The notes under the pieces were generated by a model, which worked only from the letters and a program-made list of their open reading frames with translations, made no database searches and was not told where the DNA came from. The translations under genes were made by a program, and so were the position numbers. Below are positions 20,102 through 30,016 of a stretch of DNA of 64,000 nt, piece by piece (the first letter of the stretch is position 1; each line of letters starts with the position of its first letter). This DNA is from Bacteroidota bacterium (GTDB lineage Bacteria > Bacteroidota > Bacteroidia > Bacteroidales > B39-G9): contig JADFUR010000002.1 of NCBI GenBank assembly GCA_015222055.1, positions 1 to 64,000 on the forward strand, in the 5' to 3' direction.

Positions 20102-21364
20102 ATGAATAAGCTTTTTGCTTTAGTTGATTGCAATAATTTTTTCGTGTCGTGTGAACGGGTTTTTAATCCTAAGCTAGAAAATAAACCTGTTGTTGTCCTC
20201 TCTAATAATGATGGATGTATTATTTCTCGTTCTAATGAGGCTAAATCTCTTGGATTAAAAATGGGAAGTCCATTTTTTAAGCTTAAAGATTTTTTGAAGC
20301 AAAATGAAGTAACAGCTTTTTCTTCAAACTATTCATTATACGGCGATATGTCGCAGCGAGTAATGTCAATTTTGGCAAAATTTTCATCAAACATAGAAAT
20401 TTATTCAATTGATGAAGCTTTTTTAGATTTTTCAGGTTTTGATTATTATAATATTAAAAATTATGCTCGTGAAATTAAGCGAATTGTTTTTCAATGGACA
20501 GGGATTCCTGTATCGGTGGGAGTTGGAACAACAAAAACATTAGCCAAGATAGCAACTCATATAGCAAAAAAGAATGATATTTTAAAAGGAGTTTTTATAA
20601 TTAAGGATGAGAAAGAACTAAATAGTTTCTTAAAAGATATTCCTGTAAACGAAGTGTGGGGTATTGGAAAGCAATTTAATAAGAAATTGATAGCAAATAA
20701 TATTAATACTGTATTTAAATTAAAAAATGCTGAGCAACAATGGATAAAGAAAAATTTTGGCATTGTTGGTTTACGAACGATTAAAGAATTAAATGGGCTT
20801 TCGTGCATATCTATTGAAAGAGTTGCAAGAAACAAAAAAGGTATTACTTCATCACGTTCATTTGGCAAACCTGTTACTGAGTATGAAGATTTACGTCAAG
20901 CAATTTCATCTTATATTACTACTGCATCAAGGAAACTTAGGAAACAAAAATCCTTAGCAAATATTTTAACAATCTATATTTTAACCAATCGTTTTGATAA
21001 GGAACATTTTTATTACAATCATAAGGTTATAAAACTACCTCTTCCAACAAATAATACTTCTACATTTATTACATTTGCTAGTGAGGCACTTCGGAATATT
21101 TATGTAGATGGATTGAAATATAAAAAAGCTGGTATTATGCTGAGTGAAATAATTCCTGAAGAACATACGCAATTAAGCCTTTTCGATAATGTTGATATTA
21201 AGAAAAGCAATATTTTGATGACTACTATTGACAATATTAATGAGAAGATGGGAACAGGAACAATTAAATCTGCAAGTGAGGGTTTTGATAAGAAATGGAA
21301 AATGAAGTCAGAAATGCGATCAAGAGAATTTACAACTTGCTGGGATGATATTTTGGAAGTATAA
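20102..21364 (+). CDS. umuC: UmuC-like Y-family DNA polymerase (Pol V)
   Basis: This Y-family polymerase has 420 residues, of normal length. Catalytic carboxylates are D9 (LFALVDCNNFFVSCERVF) and D104/E105 (EIYSIDEAFLDF). The steric/nucleotide site SNNDGCIISRSNEAK and the helix-hairpin-helix thumb (VNEVWGIGKQFNKKL) follow, then the little-finger domain (ITSSRSFGKPV). The C-terminus ends in the UmuC-specific KWKMKSEMRSREFTTCWDDI. It copies across DNA lesions with low fidelity. It is coupled to umuD, and the pair stands between DUF3467 and an iron-sulfur protein gene. Confidence 0.96.
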   Translation: MNKLFALVDCNNFFVSCERVFNPKLENKPVVVLSNNDGCIISRSNEAKSLGLKMGSPFFKLKDFLKQNEVTAFSSNYSLYGDMSQRVMSILAKFSSNIEIYSIDEAFLDFSGFDYYNIKNYAREIKRIVFQWTGIPVSVGVGTTKTLAKIATHIAKKNDILKGVFIIKDEKELNSFLKDIPVNEVWGIGKQFNKKLIANNINTVFKLKNAEQQWIKKNFGIVGLRTIKELNGLSCISIERVARNKKGITSSRSFGKPVTEYEDLRQAISSYITTASRKLRKQKSLANILTIYILTNRFDKEHFYYNHKVIKLPLPTNNTSTFITFASEALRNIYVDGLKYKKAGIMLSEIIPEEHTQLSLFDNVDIKKSNILMTTIDNINEKMGTGTIKSASEGFDKKWKMKSEMRSREFTTCWDDILEV

Positions 21365-21383
21365 AAATTAAGCATTTTAATTT

Positions 21384-22736
21384 ATGAGAAACATTTTGCT
21401 AATAAATTTATTTTTAGGATTATTGATTTTTATATCAATGGTTTATATTTCATTTATTTCTTTTATTGAAAAAGAAAATAGAGCAGGTTTTATATCAATT
21501 TTGTTGTCCTTTATTTTGTCGGCTCCTTTTGTTTCTGTTTCATTAATTAGTTTTCCTTATAGAGATATATTTTCTGTTGTTTTATTAATATTGTCAATAC
21601 TTGTAGTACTAATTTTATTTTTGCCAATTAATATTTATAAAGATAAAAAGTATTATATACCAGAAAAAAAATTAGATGAAAGAAACGTTATGTTCTCTAG
21701 AAATGAACTAGAGAAAGGAACTGAAAGGTTTAATAATTATTATGAAGATAAGCCTGAGTTTGAAAAGTTAGATGATAAATTTCGAGAGAAAGCGGGCTTG
21801 TTATCTAAAGATTCTTTGTATTATGACCCAGTTTCTTTTTCTGCTGCAAAAGCAAATTTTGATGTCATTGAATATTTTAGGAAAGCTGTTGATGGAAAAT
21901 CTAGCGAGAATAAAATTGAAGTAAACCCTCAAAGGATTACAAATTTTATTAAAAAATGGGCAAAACGCAATGGAGCAGTATCGTTTGGTGTTACTGAACT
22001 TAAAAAGTATCATTTATATTCGCATAAAGGCAGAGGCGATTTGTATGCTAAGGAGATAACTAATAATCATCCATATGCAATTGCATTTACTGTTGAAATG
22101 AGTGAAGATTTAATGAGATGTGCTCCAAAAGGTTCTGTCATAATGGAATCGTCTCAACAATATTTAAATTCAGGGGTTATTGCTGTTCAAATTGCTTCTT
22201 TTATAAGAGAAATGGGATATTCGGCTCGAGCTCATATAGATGGTAATTATGAACTTATTTGTCCGCTTGTTGCTCGAGATGCAGGTTTAGGTGAAATTGG
22301 GCGAATGGGCTTATTAATAACTCCAAAATTGGGTTCAAGAGTGAGAATAGCTGTTGTAACTACAGACATTCCTTTAATAATTGATAAGAAAAAACAAGAT
22401 AACTCGGTAATTGATTTTTGTACTATTTGTAAAAAATGTGCAGATGTTTGTCCTTCACGTTCAATTTCTTTTGACGACAGAAAATTTATTAATGGAGCCT
22501 TAAGATGGCAAATTTGTCAGGAAACCTGTTTTACTTATTGGTGTACTATTGGAACCGATTGTGGAAAATGTATGGCTTCTTGTCCTTATTCTCACCCAAA
22601 TAATTTGATGCATAATTTTATACGTTGGGGAATTTCCAATTCAATGATTTTTCGTAGGTTCGCATTAAAGATGGATGATTTATTTTACGGAAGAATACCA
22701 AAAGTTGCAGAAATGCCTAAATGGATTGAACATTAA
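21384..22736 (+). CDS. Membrane-anchored reductive-dehalogenase-like iron-sulfur protein
   Basis: This protein of 450 residues has three N-terminal membrane helices (about 4-27, 33-57 and 63-82), a linker, then a RdhA-like domain. The segment [25 protein letters not shown] (297-321) is close to the cobamide-binding part of reductive dehalogenases, whose relative QueG has a similar fold. The first [4Fe-4S] site is C346, C349, C352, C356; a second includes C393, C396 and C400 ([16 protein letters not shown]). The C-terminal DDLFYGR also resembles RdhA proteins. There is no Tat signal, unlike respiratory dehalogenases, and no RdhB anchor gene next to it; the protein's own helices could anchor it. 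The active site would probably face the cytoplasm. Substrate and corrinoid use are unproven. It follows umuC by 19 bases. Confidence 0.75.
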   Translation: MRNILLINLFLGLLIFISMVYISFISFIEKENRAGFISILLSFILSAPFVSVSLISFPYRDIFSVVLLILSILVVLILFLPINIYKDKKYYIPEKKLDERNVMFSRNELEKGTERFNNYYEDKPEFEKLDDKFREKAGLLSKDSLYYDPVSFSAAKANFDVIEYFRKAVDGKSSENKIEVNPQRITNFIKKWAKRNGAVSFGVTELKKYHLYSHKGRGDLYAKEITNNHPYAIAFTVEMSEDLMRCAPKGSVIMESSQQYLNSGVIAVQIASFIREMGYSARAHIDGNYELICPLVARDAGLGEIGRMGLLITPKLGSRVRIAVVTTDIPLIIDKKKQDNSVIDFCTICKKCADVCPSRSISFDDRKFINGALRWQICQETCFTYWCTIGTDCGKCMASCPYSHPNNLMHNFIRWGISNSMIFRRFALKMDDLFYGRIPKVAEMPKWIEH

Positions 22737-22755
22737 TTAGAAATTAGAAAAAAAC

Positions 22756-23193
22756 TCATAATTTTTCAAGATCTCTAATAATAAGCACTTTATAGTTGCC
22801 AAGGTATTTAAACCCCAATTTTTTATAAAGTTCAATAGCACCTTTATTATTTTCGTGTACTTCAAGTTTGATTTGCATATTCTTTTTTTTTGCAAATTCA
22901 AGAGAGGCTTTTGCAAGCATAATGCCTAGTCCTTTTTTTTGATATTCTGGTTTAATCCCAAAGTGATGAAGATATAGCCTTCTGTTGTCTGTTGTAATCC
23001 ACGATGTGCCAATAATTTCGTTGTGTTCTGAATTTTCTAAAACTAAAAATTTACCGCCAATTTTTATTGTGTTGTTTATAATATTTTCGTTATCACCACG
23101 CTCGGCATTACCTAAATCTGTTTGCTGCCAAATTTCATTAATCTGTTTAATATCATCGGCTGAAAAATCTCTAATAATATATTTTGAATTCAT
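22756..23193 (-). CDS. GNAT family N-acetyltransferase
   Basis: This 145-residue acetyltransferase has the acetyl-CoA site pattern (HHFGIKPEYQKKGLGIMLAKASLEFAKKK) and the C-terminal HENNKGAIELYKKLGFKYLG of RimI-like GNATs. The substrate is unknown; both small-molecule and protein N-terminal acetylation are possible. The gene is convergent with the iron-sulfur protein gene, 19 bases away, and lies 160 bases downstream of the nfeD-type gene on the same strand. Confidence 0.88.
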   Translation of the reverse strand: MNSKYIIRDFSADDIKQINEIWQQTDLGNAERGDNENIINNTIKIGGKFLVLENSEHNEIIGTSWITTDNRRLYLHHFGIKPEYQKKGLGIMLAKASLEFAKKKNMQIKLEVHENNKGAIELYKKLGFKYLGNYKVLIIRDLEKL

Positions 23194-23291
23194 GAAATTC
23201 GTTTGAAAGTTTGTAAAGTTAGAAAGCAGAATTCTATGGTCATTCTAAACTTGTTTCAGAATTTATTTCTATCAATGATTGCTGTTTTCAA

Positions 23292-23322
23292 GCAGATGCC
23301 GAAATAAGTTCGGCATGACTGC
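23292..23322. repeat. Small palindromic hairpin in the GNAT/NfeD gap
   Basis: ATGCCGAA (23296-23303) pairs with TTCGGCAT (23309-23316) around ATAAG, extended by GCAG/CTGC with a two-base bulge. It lacks a T-run, so it looks more like a REP-type intergenic palindrome than a terminator. Confidence 0.6.
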
Positions 23323-23353
23323 TATTATTTTTATGATTATCAGTAACTCTCTA

Positions 23354-24763
23354 TTAATCAATTTTTTTTACATATAGCTGACCGGCTTCATGACCAACAA
23401 CTTCAATTTTATCATTTTTTAATATATATCCATATTGAGCCTTTGCATCATAAGTATCATTCTCAATTTTCACCTTTCCCGAAGGACGCAATATGGTTGA
23501 AGCAACTCCCTGTTTTCCAATTAGTAATTTTTCAGTATTATCTACAGCTACATAACCATCTTCTAATTTTTGTGTTGAATTTAAAGCTAAAAAGCTAAAA
23601 TATCCAGTGTCAAAAAGTTTTTTGCTAAAATATACTGAAGCTATAATACCAAAAAACATAGAAGTAACAACAATAACTAAAGATTTAAAAAATGGATCTA
23701 AATAATCTCCTCCTAATTCGAAAACAATATTATCTACCATACTTAGCGATAAACCAACAATAATTAGAATAATTCCCGAAATACCTGCAACACCAAAACC
23801 CGGAATAACAAAAATTTCTAAAGCAACTAAAATAATTCCGATAACAAATATTAATATTTCCCAATTTGCAGCTAAACCTTCAAGGTATAGTGGTGCAAAA
23901 TAAAGTACAGCAGCTAATATGGCTATTGCAAGAGGAAACCCAATACCAGGTGTTTGTAACTCAAAATAAATTCCTCCAATTATTAGCATTATGAGCAAAC
24001 CGTGAACAGCTGGGTTTACCAATAAGTCAATTATTGATTCGAGGGGTGTTATTTCAAATTTCCTTATTTCGTAATTGTCAATTTTTTCAAGTTTTAATAA
24101 CTCTGGAATTGTTTCTGCCTGTCCTTCGCAATATCCATATTTGATAGCTTCATTGGTTGTTAATGTTAAGACTTTTCCAGTATCTATAATTCCTTCAATA
24201 TATGTTCGAGGGTCAACCATAGCTTCCGCAATTAAAGGGTCTCTTATCCATTTAATAATAGTATCGTTACCATTTATAATAGTGTCTTTTCCGTGAGATT
24301 CAGCTGTTGAACGCATTGTTGAACGCATGTATGATTGATATTTGTCGGGCATTGCGGCTCCGGTTTGATTTACAACTGTTGCTGCTCCAATATTTGCACC
24401 TTTACGCATATAAATTTTGTTGCAAGCAATTGATATTAAGGCACCTGCTGATGCTGCATTATTATCAATAAAAACATAAACGGGTATTTTACTGTTCAGT
24501 ATCTCTGTACGAATTGAATCTGCCATATCGACCAATCCACCATAAGTGTTCATGTGAATTATTATTAAGTCGGCTTTTGTGCTATTGGCTTGTTCAAAAC
24601 TTTGTTTTGTGTGACGCCAAACAGCTGGTGCTATCTCTTGCTTTATATCATATTGAAAAACTAATGTTTTTTTTGTTTCCTGTGTTGTTGAATCTTTTTG
24701 TGTCTCAGAAAATGAGATATTTGCAAAAAACATTATTGATAAAAAAAATATAATTTTATTCAT
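23354..24763 (-). CDS. NfeD-family membrane serine protease (ClpP-like plus OB-fold)
   Basis: This 469-residue protein is of the long NfeD (NfeD1b) type. A signal peptide (1-19, ending ANISFSE) precedes a ClpP/SppA-like protease domain with nucleophile S105 (IDNNAASAGALIS) and the conserved NTYGGLVDMADSI loop. Several membrane helices follow (about 240-380), with FGVAGISGIILIIVGL typical of NfeD. A C-terminal OB-fold domain ends the chain (IGKQGVASTILRPSGKV). In other bacteria such proteases cut membrane-bound stomatin partners, with which they are usually co-transcribed; no stomatin gene is next to it here. It lies 57 bases downstream of mqnA on the same strand. Confidence 0.9.
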   Translation of the reverse strand: MNKIIFFLSIMFFANISFSETQKDSTTQETKKTLVFQYDIKQEIAPAVWRHTKQSFEQANSTKADLIIIHMNTYGGLVDMADSIRTEILNSKIPVYVFIDNNAASAGALISIACNKIYMRKGANIGAATVVNQTGAAMPDKYQSYMRSTMRSTAESHGKDTIINGNDTIIKWIRDPLIAEAMVDPRTYIEGIIDTGKVLTLTTNEAIKYGYCEGQAETIPELLKLEKIDNYEIRKFEITPLESIIDLLVNPAVHGLLIMLIIGGIYFELQTPGIGFPLAIAILAAVLYFAPLYLEGLAANWEILIFVIGIILVALEIFVIPGFGVAGISGIILIIVGLSLSMVDNIVFELGGDYLDPFFKSLVIVVTSMFFGIIASVYFSKKLFDTGYFSFLALNSTQKLEDGYVAVDNTEKLLIGKQGVASTILRPSGKVKIENDTYDAKAQYGYILKNDKIEVVGHEAGQLYVKKID

Positions 24764-24820
24764 AACAGATTAGTTTAAAAGTTATAAAGTTGAAAGTTCT
24801 TAAAGTTCCGAAACTTTCAA

Positions 24821-25588
24821 CTATTTTATTTGCTTAGCTAAATCTAAAAACAATTGCATTCCTTTAAGTTTTTTTTCGTCAAGATTATAGCTTATGTTTT
24901 TATTATAATATTCTTCAATATTAAAATTGTTATACTCCTTATGGTTTTCTCTAAAGTCGTTTATAGCTGATTTAATATTTTTAACACCAAATTTAAGCGA
25001 ATTATTAAAATTATCAACAAATTGTTTGTCAAGATTTTTGTTTGATACCCAACAAGCAAAAACAAAAGGTAAATCTGTGTATTTTATCCATTCTTCAGCT
25101 AAATCGTATTTATATTTATATTTATTATTGATATTAAAAGTGCGATCTCCAATAATTACATAAGCTGAATTTTTTGATAATAGTTTATTTTCAAAACCTT
25201 GTTCTGTTTTTAGAAATTTAACATCTATTTTCCAGAATTTTTTTGCTAATATTTGAGCCAGCAATATAGACGTTCGCGACTGATAATCTAAATAAATAGT
25301 TTTTATTTTTTGAATAGGAACATCGGAAACTAAAAGAACACTTTTAACTTGTGAAGTAGCACCAATGCAGAAATTTGAAACAATATTATAATGTTGTAAC
25401 TCAGGAATTATTGCAACAGGAACAAGACCTATGTCAACTTTGTCGGTTAATAGCTTTTGTGCACATAATGATGGCATATCCTCGTATATCTGACAATTAT
25501 TTTTCATAAATTCAGAATCTTGCATTCCTAAAATAAAAGGTTGCGAATTAGTATAAGAAACTACTGATATTTTAATTTTATCTTCCAA
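24821..25588 (-). CDS. mqnA: Chorismate dehydratase MqnA (futalosine menaquinone pathway)
   Basis: This 255-residue protein has a periplasmic-binding-protein-like fold. The N-terminal KISVVSYTNSQPFILGM, the EDMPSLCAQKLLTDKVDIGLVPVA segment and LDYQSRTSILLAQIL are typical of MqnA/MqnD-type enzymes, with the length and Ser/Asn placement of MqnA. MqnA converts chorismate to 3-enolpyruvylbenzoate, the first step of menaquinone synthesis by the futalosine route. This suggests the organism makes menaquinone by that route and not by MenF-MenD. No other mqn gene is in the window. It is the first gene of a minus-strand run with nfeD and the GNAT. Confidence 0.88.
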   Translation of the reverse strand: MEDKIKISVVSYTNSQPFILGMQDSEFMKNNCQIYEDMPSLCAQKLLTDKVDIGLVPVAIIPELQHYNIVSNFCIGATSQVKSVLLVSDVPIQKIKTIYLDYQSRTSILLAQILAKKFWKIDVKFLKTEQGFENKLLSKNSAYVIIGDRTFNINNKYKYKYDLAEEWIKYTDLPFVFACWVSNKNLDKQFVDNFNNSLKFGVKNIKSAINDFRENHKEYNNFNIEEYYNKNISYNLDEKKLKGMQLFLDLAKQIK

Positions 25589-25731
25589 GTTTTATTTAAG
25601 TTTAAAATATTAATATTTATAATTTTATCTATCAGATGTAAAAATATAAAATAACTTAAAGTAAAAATAATTTTTTTTTACTTTAATACGTTTAAATTAG
25701 AAAGTTTTTTAAAAGGGATGGTAATTTTTTT

Positions 25732-25739
25732 TAACTTTG
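25732..25739 (+). promoter_or_regulatory. Candidate -7 box of purB
   Basis: TAACTTTG matches TAnnTTTG, 21 bases before the ATG at 25761. A start near 25746 would rule out the upstream TTG at 25737. No clear -33 TTG is seen. Confidence 0.5.
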
Positions 25740-25760
25740 TGTTTTCAAAAAATAAAAGTA

Positions 25761-27104
25761 ATGGATTTAAATGAACTAACAGCAATTTCACCTATTGATG
25801 GACGATATAGGGATAAGGTAAAAGAATTAGACATATATTTTTCTGAGTTTGCACTAATAAAGTATCGCACCTTAGTTGAAATTGAGTATTTTATTGCATT
25901 ATGTGATTTGCCTTTACCTCAATTAAAAAAATTTGATAAAGAGAATTATACTGCAATAAGAGAGGTTTATAGAAATTTTAATCTTGAAGATGCTAAAAGA
26001 GTTAAGGAAATAGAAAAAGTCACAAATCATGATGTAAAAGCTGTTGAATATTTTTTAAAAGAGAAATTTGATGTTTTAGCTTTGTCAGATTTTAAAGAAT
26101 TTATTCATTTCGGGCTTACTTCACAAGATATTAATAATACTGCAATACCTTATTCGCTAAGAGATGCAATAAATTTAGAATACTATCCTTTATTAGATGG
26201 ACTAATTGAAAAATTGACACAGTTGTCTGATGTATGGATTGATATTCCTATGCTTGCTCGTACTCATGGTCAGCCGGCATCACCAACACGACTTGGGAAA
26301 GAAATAAAGGTTTATGTAGAACGTTTGTCTAAACAATTAGAGTTGCTTAAAGATATACCTTGTTCTGCAAAATTTGGAGGAGCAACAGGTAATTTCAATG
26401 CTCATAATGTTGCTTATCCTGATATTGAGTGGGTTAATTTTGCAAATACTTTTGTTAATGATGTATTAAGATTAGAAAGGCTACAAACGACAACTCAAAT
26501 ATCTCATTATGATGATTTTGGAGCTATTTTTGATAATCTCAAAAGAATAAACACAATTTTGATTGATTTGGATCGTGATTTTTGGATGTATATTTCAATG
26601 GGATATTTTAAACAAACAATTAAAAAGGGAGAAGTAGGTTCTTCTGCAATGCCTCATAAAGTTAATCCTATTGATTTTGAAAATTCAGAAGGAAATCTTG
26701 GTATAGCAAATGCTTATTTCCAACATTTATCTCAGAAATTACCAATATCCAGAATGCAAAGAGACTTAACAGATTCTACTGTTTTAAGAAATATTGGAGT
26801 ACCTATTGCACACTCAATGATTTCAATAAAATCACTTTTAAAAGGTCTTGACAAACTCATTATTAACCAAAGTGTTATTAATAATGATTTGGAAAATAAT
26901 TGGAGCGTTGTTGCCGAAGCTATTCAAACAATTCTTCGACGCGAAGCTTATCCAAATCCTTATGAGGCTTTAAAAGAACTTACTCGAACAAATAGTGTTA
27001 TTAATAAACAAACAATTTCTAATTTTATTGATAGCTTAGAGGTTAGCGAAAAAATAAAAAATGAATTAAAGATGATAACACCTCAGAATTATACAGGAAT
27101 TTAA
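25761..27104 (+). CDS. purB: Adenylosuccinate lyase
   Basis: This 447-residue enzyme of the fumarase/aspartase superfamily acts twice in purine synthesis, releasing fumarate from SAICAR and from adenylosuccinate. The N-terminal LTAISPIDGRYRDKV, the TSQDINNTAIPYSLRDA region, the ARTHGQPASPTRLGKE segment and the signature loop SSAMPHKVNPIDFENSEGNL mark the E. coli-type PurB. I use the ATG at 25761 because the -7 box ends at 25739 and MDLNELTAISPIDGR is the natural family N-terminus. The ABC exporter gene follows after 34 bases. Confidence 0.96.
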   Translation: MDLNELTAISPIDGRYRDKVKELDIYFSEFALIKYRTLVEIEYFIALCDLPLPQLKKFDKENYTAIREVYRNFNLEDAKRVKEIEKVTNHDVKAVEYFLKEKFDVLALSDFKEFIHFGLTSQDINNTAIPYSLRDAINLEYYPLLDGLIEKLTQLSDVWIDIPMLARTHGQPASPTRLGKEIKVYVERLSKQLELLKDIPCSAKFGGATGNFNAHNVAYPDIEWVNFANTFVNDVLRLERLQTTTQISHYDDFGAIFDNLKRINTILIDLDRDFWMYISMGYFKQTIKKGEVGSSAMPHKVNPIDFENSEGNLGIANAYFQHLSQKLPISRMQRDLTDSTVLRNIGVPIAHSMISIKSLLKGLDKLIINQSVINNDLENNWSVVAEAIQTILRREAYPNPYEALKELTRTNSVINKQTISNFIDSLEVSEKIKNELKMITPQNYTGI

Positions 27105-27138
27105 ATTTAGATATTCTCATAATATTAATTGATTTATT

Positions 27139-28959
27139 TTGAAAAAATTTACTAAAATCTTAAAATATATTGTCCCTTACTGGAGAAAAGCAATTTTAAA
27201 TATTTCATTTAATATACTCTCAATTTTTTTCTCTTTATTCTCAGTAACAATGGCAATTCCTTTTTTGGGAATTCTTTTCAAAAATGAATCTCTTGTTGCT
27301 TCAGTAGAACCTTTTACCTTTTCAGTAGCATCAATAAAAGAACATTTTTATTACTTTTTAAGCCAGATGATTATGGATAAAGGTGCTGCTTCGGCTTTAT
27401 TTTTTGTTAGCATTCTAATTGTTTTAATGACTTTTTTTAAAACATTTTTTAAATACCTTGCAGCGTATTTCTTATCGCCAATAAGAAATGGAGTAGTACG
27501 TGATATTAGAAATTCTATTTATACTAAAACCTTAAATTTACCACTTTCATATTTTTCAGAGGAGCGAAAGGGTGATATAATATCGAGAATGACCAGTGAT
27601 GTACAAGAAATTGAATGGTCAATAATGAATTCGCTTGAGATGATTTTTCGTGACCCTATATCAATAATTGTATATCTGGGTGCATTGTTTTTTATGAGTA
27701 CGAATCTTACTTTATTTGTTTTGGTTTTACTTCCATTAAGTGGTCTTATAATAGGGCAGTTAGGAAAAAAATTACGAAAAAAATCTTTTATAGCTCAAAC
27801 AAAAATGGGGTCTCTATTGTCAATTATGGAAGAAACTCTGGGAGGTCTTCGAATAATAAAAGCATTTAGTGCAGAAGCAAAAACTTCGGAAAAATTTTAT
27901 AAAGAGAATAATTCTTATACCAGAGTAATGATAAGCATGTTACGACGACGTGATTTAGCAAGCCCTTTGAGCGAGTTTCTTGGTACAGCTGTTATGGTTG
28001 TTATTATGTGGTATGGTTCATCTTTAGTTTTAACCGACCAAAGTGTTTTAACATCTCAAGAGTTTATAGGGTATCTAATGTTGTTTTATTTACTGATTGC
28101 TCCTGTTAAATCATTCTCTTCGGCTTTTTATAATATTCAAAAAGGTATGGCTTCAGCCGATAGAATTGATGAGATTCTTTTATCAAAACAGGAAATTAAG
28201 GAAAAAAAGAATGCAAAATCTATTAGCGATTTTTCTTCATCAATAGAATATAAAAATGTTACTTTTAGTTATATAAAAGATACCGTTTTAAAAGACATTA
28301 ATATTAAAATTGAAAAAGGAAAAAAGATTGCATTGGTAGGACAATCTGGCTCAGGAAAATCAACATTGGTCGATTTATTACCTCGTTTTTATGACCTTTT
28401 AAAAGGTGATATTTTAATAGATGGTTTATCAGTTAAAGATTATAAAATTTTAGACCTTAGAAATTTAATGGGTAATGTTAATCAAGAAGCAATTCTTTTT
28501 AACGATACTGTTTATAATAATATTGCTTTTGGTGTTGACGATGCAATTGAAGACCAAGTTGTTGAAGCTGCTAAAGTTGCTAATGCTCATGAGTTTATAG
28601 AGAAAATGCCTGAAGGATACCAAACAAATATTGGTGACCGTGGCAGTAAGCTTTCAGGTGGTCAACGACAACGAATTAGCATTGCTCGTGCGGTGTTAAA
28701 AAATCCTCCTATTATGATTCTCGATGAGGCTACTTCTGCTCTTGATACAGAATCGGAGCGTTTAGTACAAGATGCTCTTGAAAAACTTATGAAAAATCGT
28801 ACCTCAATAGTTATTGCTCATCGTTTATCAACAGTTGTTAATGTTGATGAAATTTATGTTTTAAGAGATGGTGTAATTATCGAAAAAGGTAAACACAGTG
28901 ATTTAATAAAGATTGATGGTGCATATAAAAGACTTTATGAACTTCAATCGTTCTCTTAA
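27139..28959 (+). CDS. ABC transporter, fused membrane and ATPase domains (MsbA-like)
   Basis: This 606-residue half-transporter of the type IV exporter class works as a dimer. The N-terminal domain has six membrane helices (about 15-340), with the coupling region ERKGDIISRMTSDVQEIEWS. The nucleotide domain has Walker A GQSGSGKST, signature LSGGQRQRISIARA, Walker B IMILDEAT and the H-loop IVIAHRLST. MsbA proteins flip lipid A core across the inner membrane; similar exporters move lipids or peptides, so the substrate is an inference. The start is TTG at 27139; the first ATG would remove the first membrane helix. Confidence 0.9.
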   Translation: MKKFTKILKYIVPYWRKAILNISFNILSIFFSLFSVTMAIPFLGILFKNESLVASVEPFTFSVASIKEHFYYFLSQMIMDKGAASALFFVSILIVLMTFFKTFFKYLAAYFLSPIRNGVVRDIRNSIYTKTLNLPLSYFSEERKGDIISRMTSDVQEIEWSIMNSLEMIFRDPISIIVYLGALFFMSTNLTLFVLVLLPLSGLIIGQLGKKLRKKSFIAQTKMGSLLSIMEETLGGLRIIKAFSAEAKTSEKFYKENNSYTRVMISMLRRRDLASPLSEFLGTAVMVVIMWYGSSLVLTDQSVLTSQEFIGYLMLFYLLIAPVKSFSSAFYNIQKGMASADRIDEILLSKQEIKEKKNAKSISDFSSSIEYKNVTFSYIKDTVLKDINIKIEKGKKIALVGQSGSGKSTLVDLLPRFYDLLKGDILIDGLSVKDYKILDLRNLMGNVNQEAILFNDTVYNNIAFGVDDAIEDQVVEAAKVANAHEFIEKMPEGYQTNIGDRGSKLSGGQRQRISIARAVLKNPPIMILDEATSALDTESERLVQDALEKLMKNRTSIVIAHRLSTVVNVDEIYVLRDGVIIEKGKHSDLIKIDGAYKRLYELQSFS

Positions 28960-28971
28960 ATCGAACTGAGG

Positions 28972-29892
28972 TTAATACAACTTTTTTCTTTTTATAAGAT
29001 AAGACAATAAAACTTCATCAAAATCAGAATTAATATCTGCTTCTACTAAGTCAATTTTATATTGTCCACACTTTAATTTTATTTGATTGTAGTAATCGTT
29101 TATACTTTTAGTGTAATCGTTTCTTACATCGTTAGGATTGAATTTTAAGCTATCGCCGGTCTCCATATCAATAAAACGGTAAGGTCGGTTTTTGTATTGA
29201 AAATTTTGCTCAAGATTTTTATCAATAACGTGAAAAAGAATAACTTCATGTTTATTGTAACGCAAATGTTCGAGTGCAGAAAATATTTCATCAGGACTTT
29301 CACTGTCCATCATATCACTAAAAATAATAATTAACGAACGTTTATGAATATTCTCAGCTAATTGATGCAAAATTTTTGTGCCGTGTGTTCCCTTGTTAAA
29401 TTGCTTTTTGTCGGCAGATAATAACTCGTTTAATTTACCATATAACATTTTTGAATGAACAGAAGATGAACGTGCATCTGTATGAAGTTCAATACTATCG
29501 GAGAATAATGTTAAGCCAACAGCATCTCTTTGTTTTCTCAATAAATGAATTAAAGCAGAAGCACAATAAATAGAAAATGATAATTTATTGACTCGCTTAT
29601 CATTATCGGGAAATAGCATTGATGATGATGTGTCAATAATAATATGACTTCTTAAATTTGTTTCTTCTTCATAACGTTTAACAAAAAGTTTATCTGTTTT
29701 TGCATATAGTTTCCAGTCAATGTGTTTTGTTGATTCTCCTTTGTTGTATATTCGGTGTTCGGCAAATTCAACAGAAAAACCATGAAAAGGACTCTTGTGT
29801 AAGCCGGTTATAAAACCCTCGACAACTTGCTTTGCTATAAGCTCAAGATTATCAAATTCTTGAAATTGTTGTATGTCAATAATATTTTTCAA
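28972..29892 (-). CDS. DUF58 family protein (von Willebrand A-like)
   Basis: This 306-residue protein has the DUF58 pattern: an N-terminal HKSPFHGFSVEFAEHRIYNKGESTKHIDWKLYAKTDKLFVKRYEEET, then a vWA-type metal site (HIIIDTSSSMLF) near residues 90-100. DUF58 proteins usually sit beside a MoxR AAA+ ATPase and act as chaperone-like partners for membrane or metalloenzyme assembly. Here no moxR is adjacent: the neighbours are the convergent ABC exporter (12 bases away) and a divergent GH13 gene. Confidence 0.88.
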   Translation of the reverse strand: MKNIIDIQQFQEFDNLELIAKQVVEGFITGLHKSPFHGFSVEFAEHRIYNKGESTKHIDWKLYAKTDKLFVKRYEEETNLRSHIIIDTSSSMLFPDNDKRVNKLSFSIYCASALIHLLRKQRDAVGLTLFSDSIELHTDARSSSVHSKMLYGKLNELLSADKKQFNKGTHGTKILHQLAENIHKRSLIIIFSDMMDSESPDEIFSALEHLRYNKHEVILFHVIDKNLEQNFQYKNRPYRFIDMETGDSLKFNPNDVRNDYTKSINDYYNQIKLKCGQYKIDLVEADINSDFDEVLLSYLIKRKKLY

Positions 29893-30016
29893 AACAAAGG
29901 ATAAATGTTGTAAATTAGCTAAAATTAAATTTGTATTTTTATTCTTTAAAAATACAAATACAAATTTGCTTATATTTAATGAGTAAACAAATTTTATTAA
30001 AAATAAATCTAAAAAA

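Noticed and set aside
21384-22736. Epoxyqueuosine reductase QueG
   Set aside because: It has three membrane helices and RdhA-like motifs around 297-321 and at the C-terminus; QueG is soluble and shorter. Shared ancestry explains the similarity.
23292-23322. Terminator for the nfeD-type gene
   Set aside because: The stem is good, but neither strand has a T-run after it; I list it as a repeat.
24514-24753. 79-residue plus-strand frame opposite the nfeD-type gene
   Set aside because: It is antisense to a well-supported signal peptide and protease domain; no independent coding signs.
25737-25760. TTG start for purB
   Set aside because: It overlaps the -7 box TAACTTTG, and the family N-terminus begins at MDLNELTAISPIDGR.
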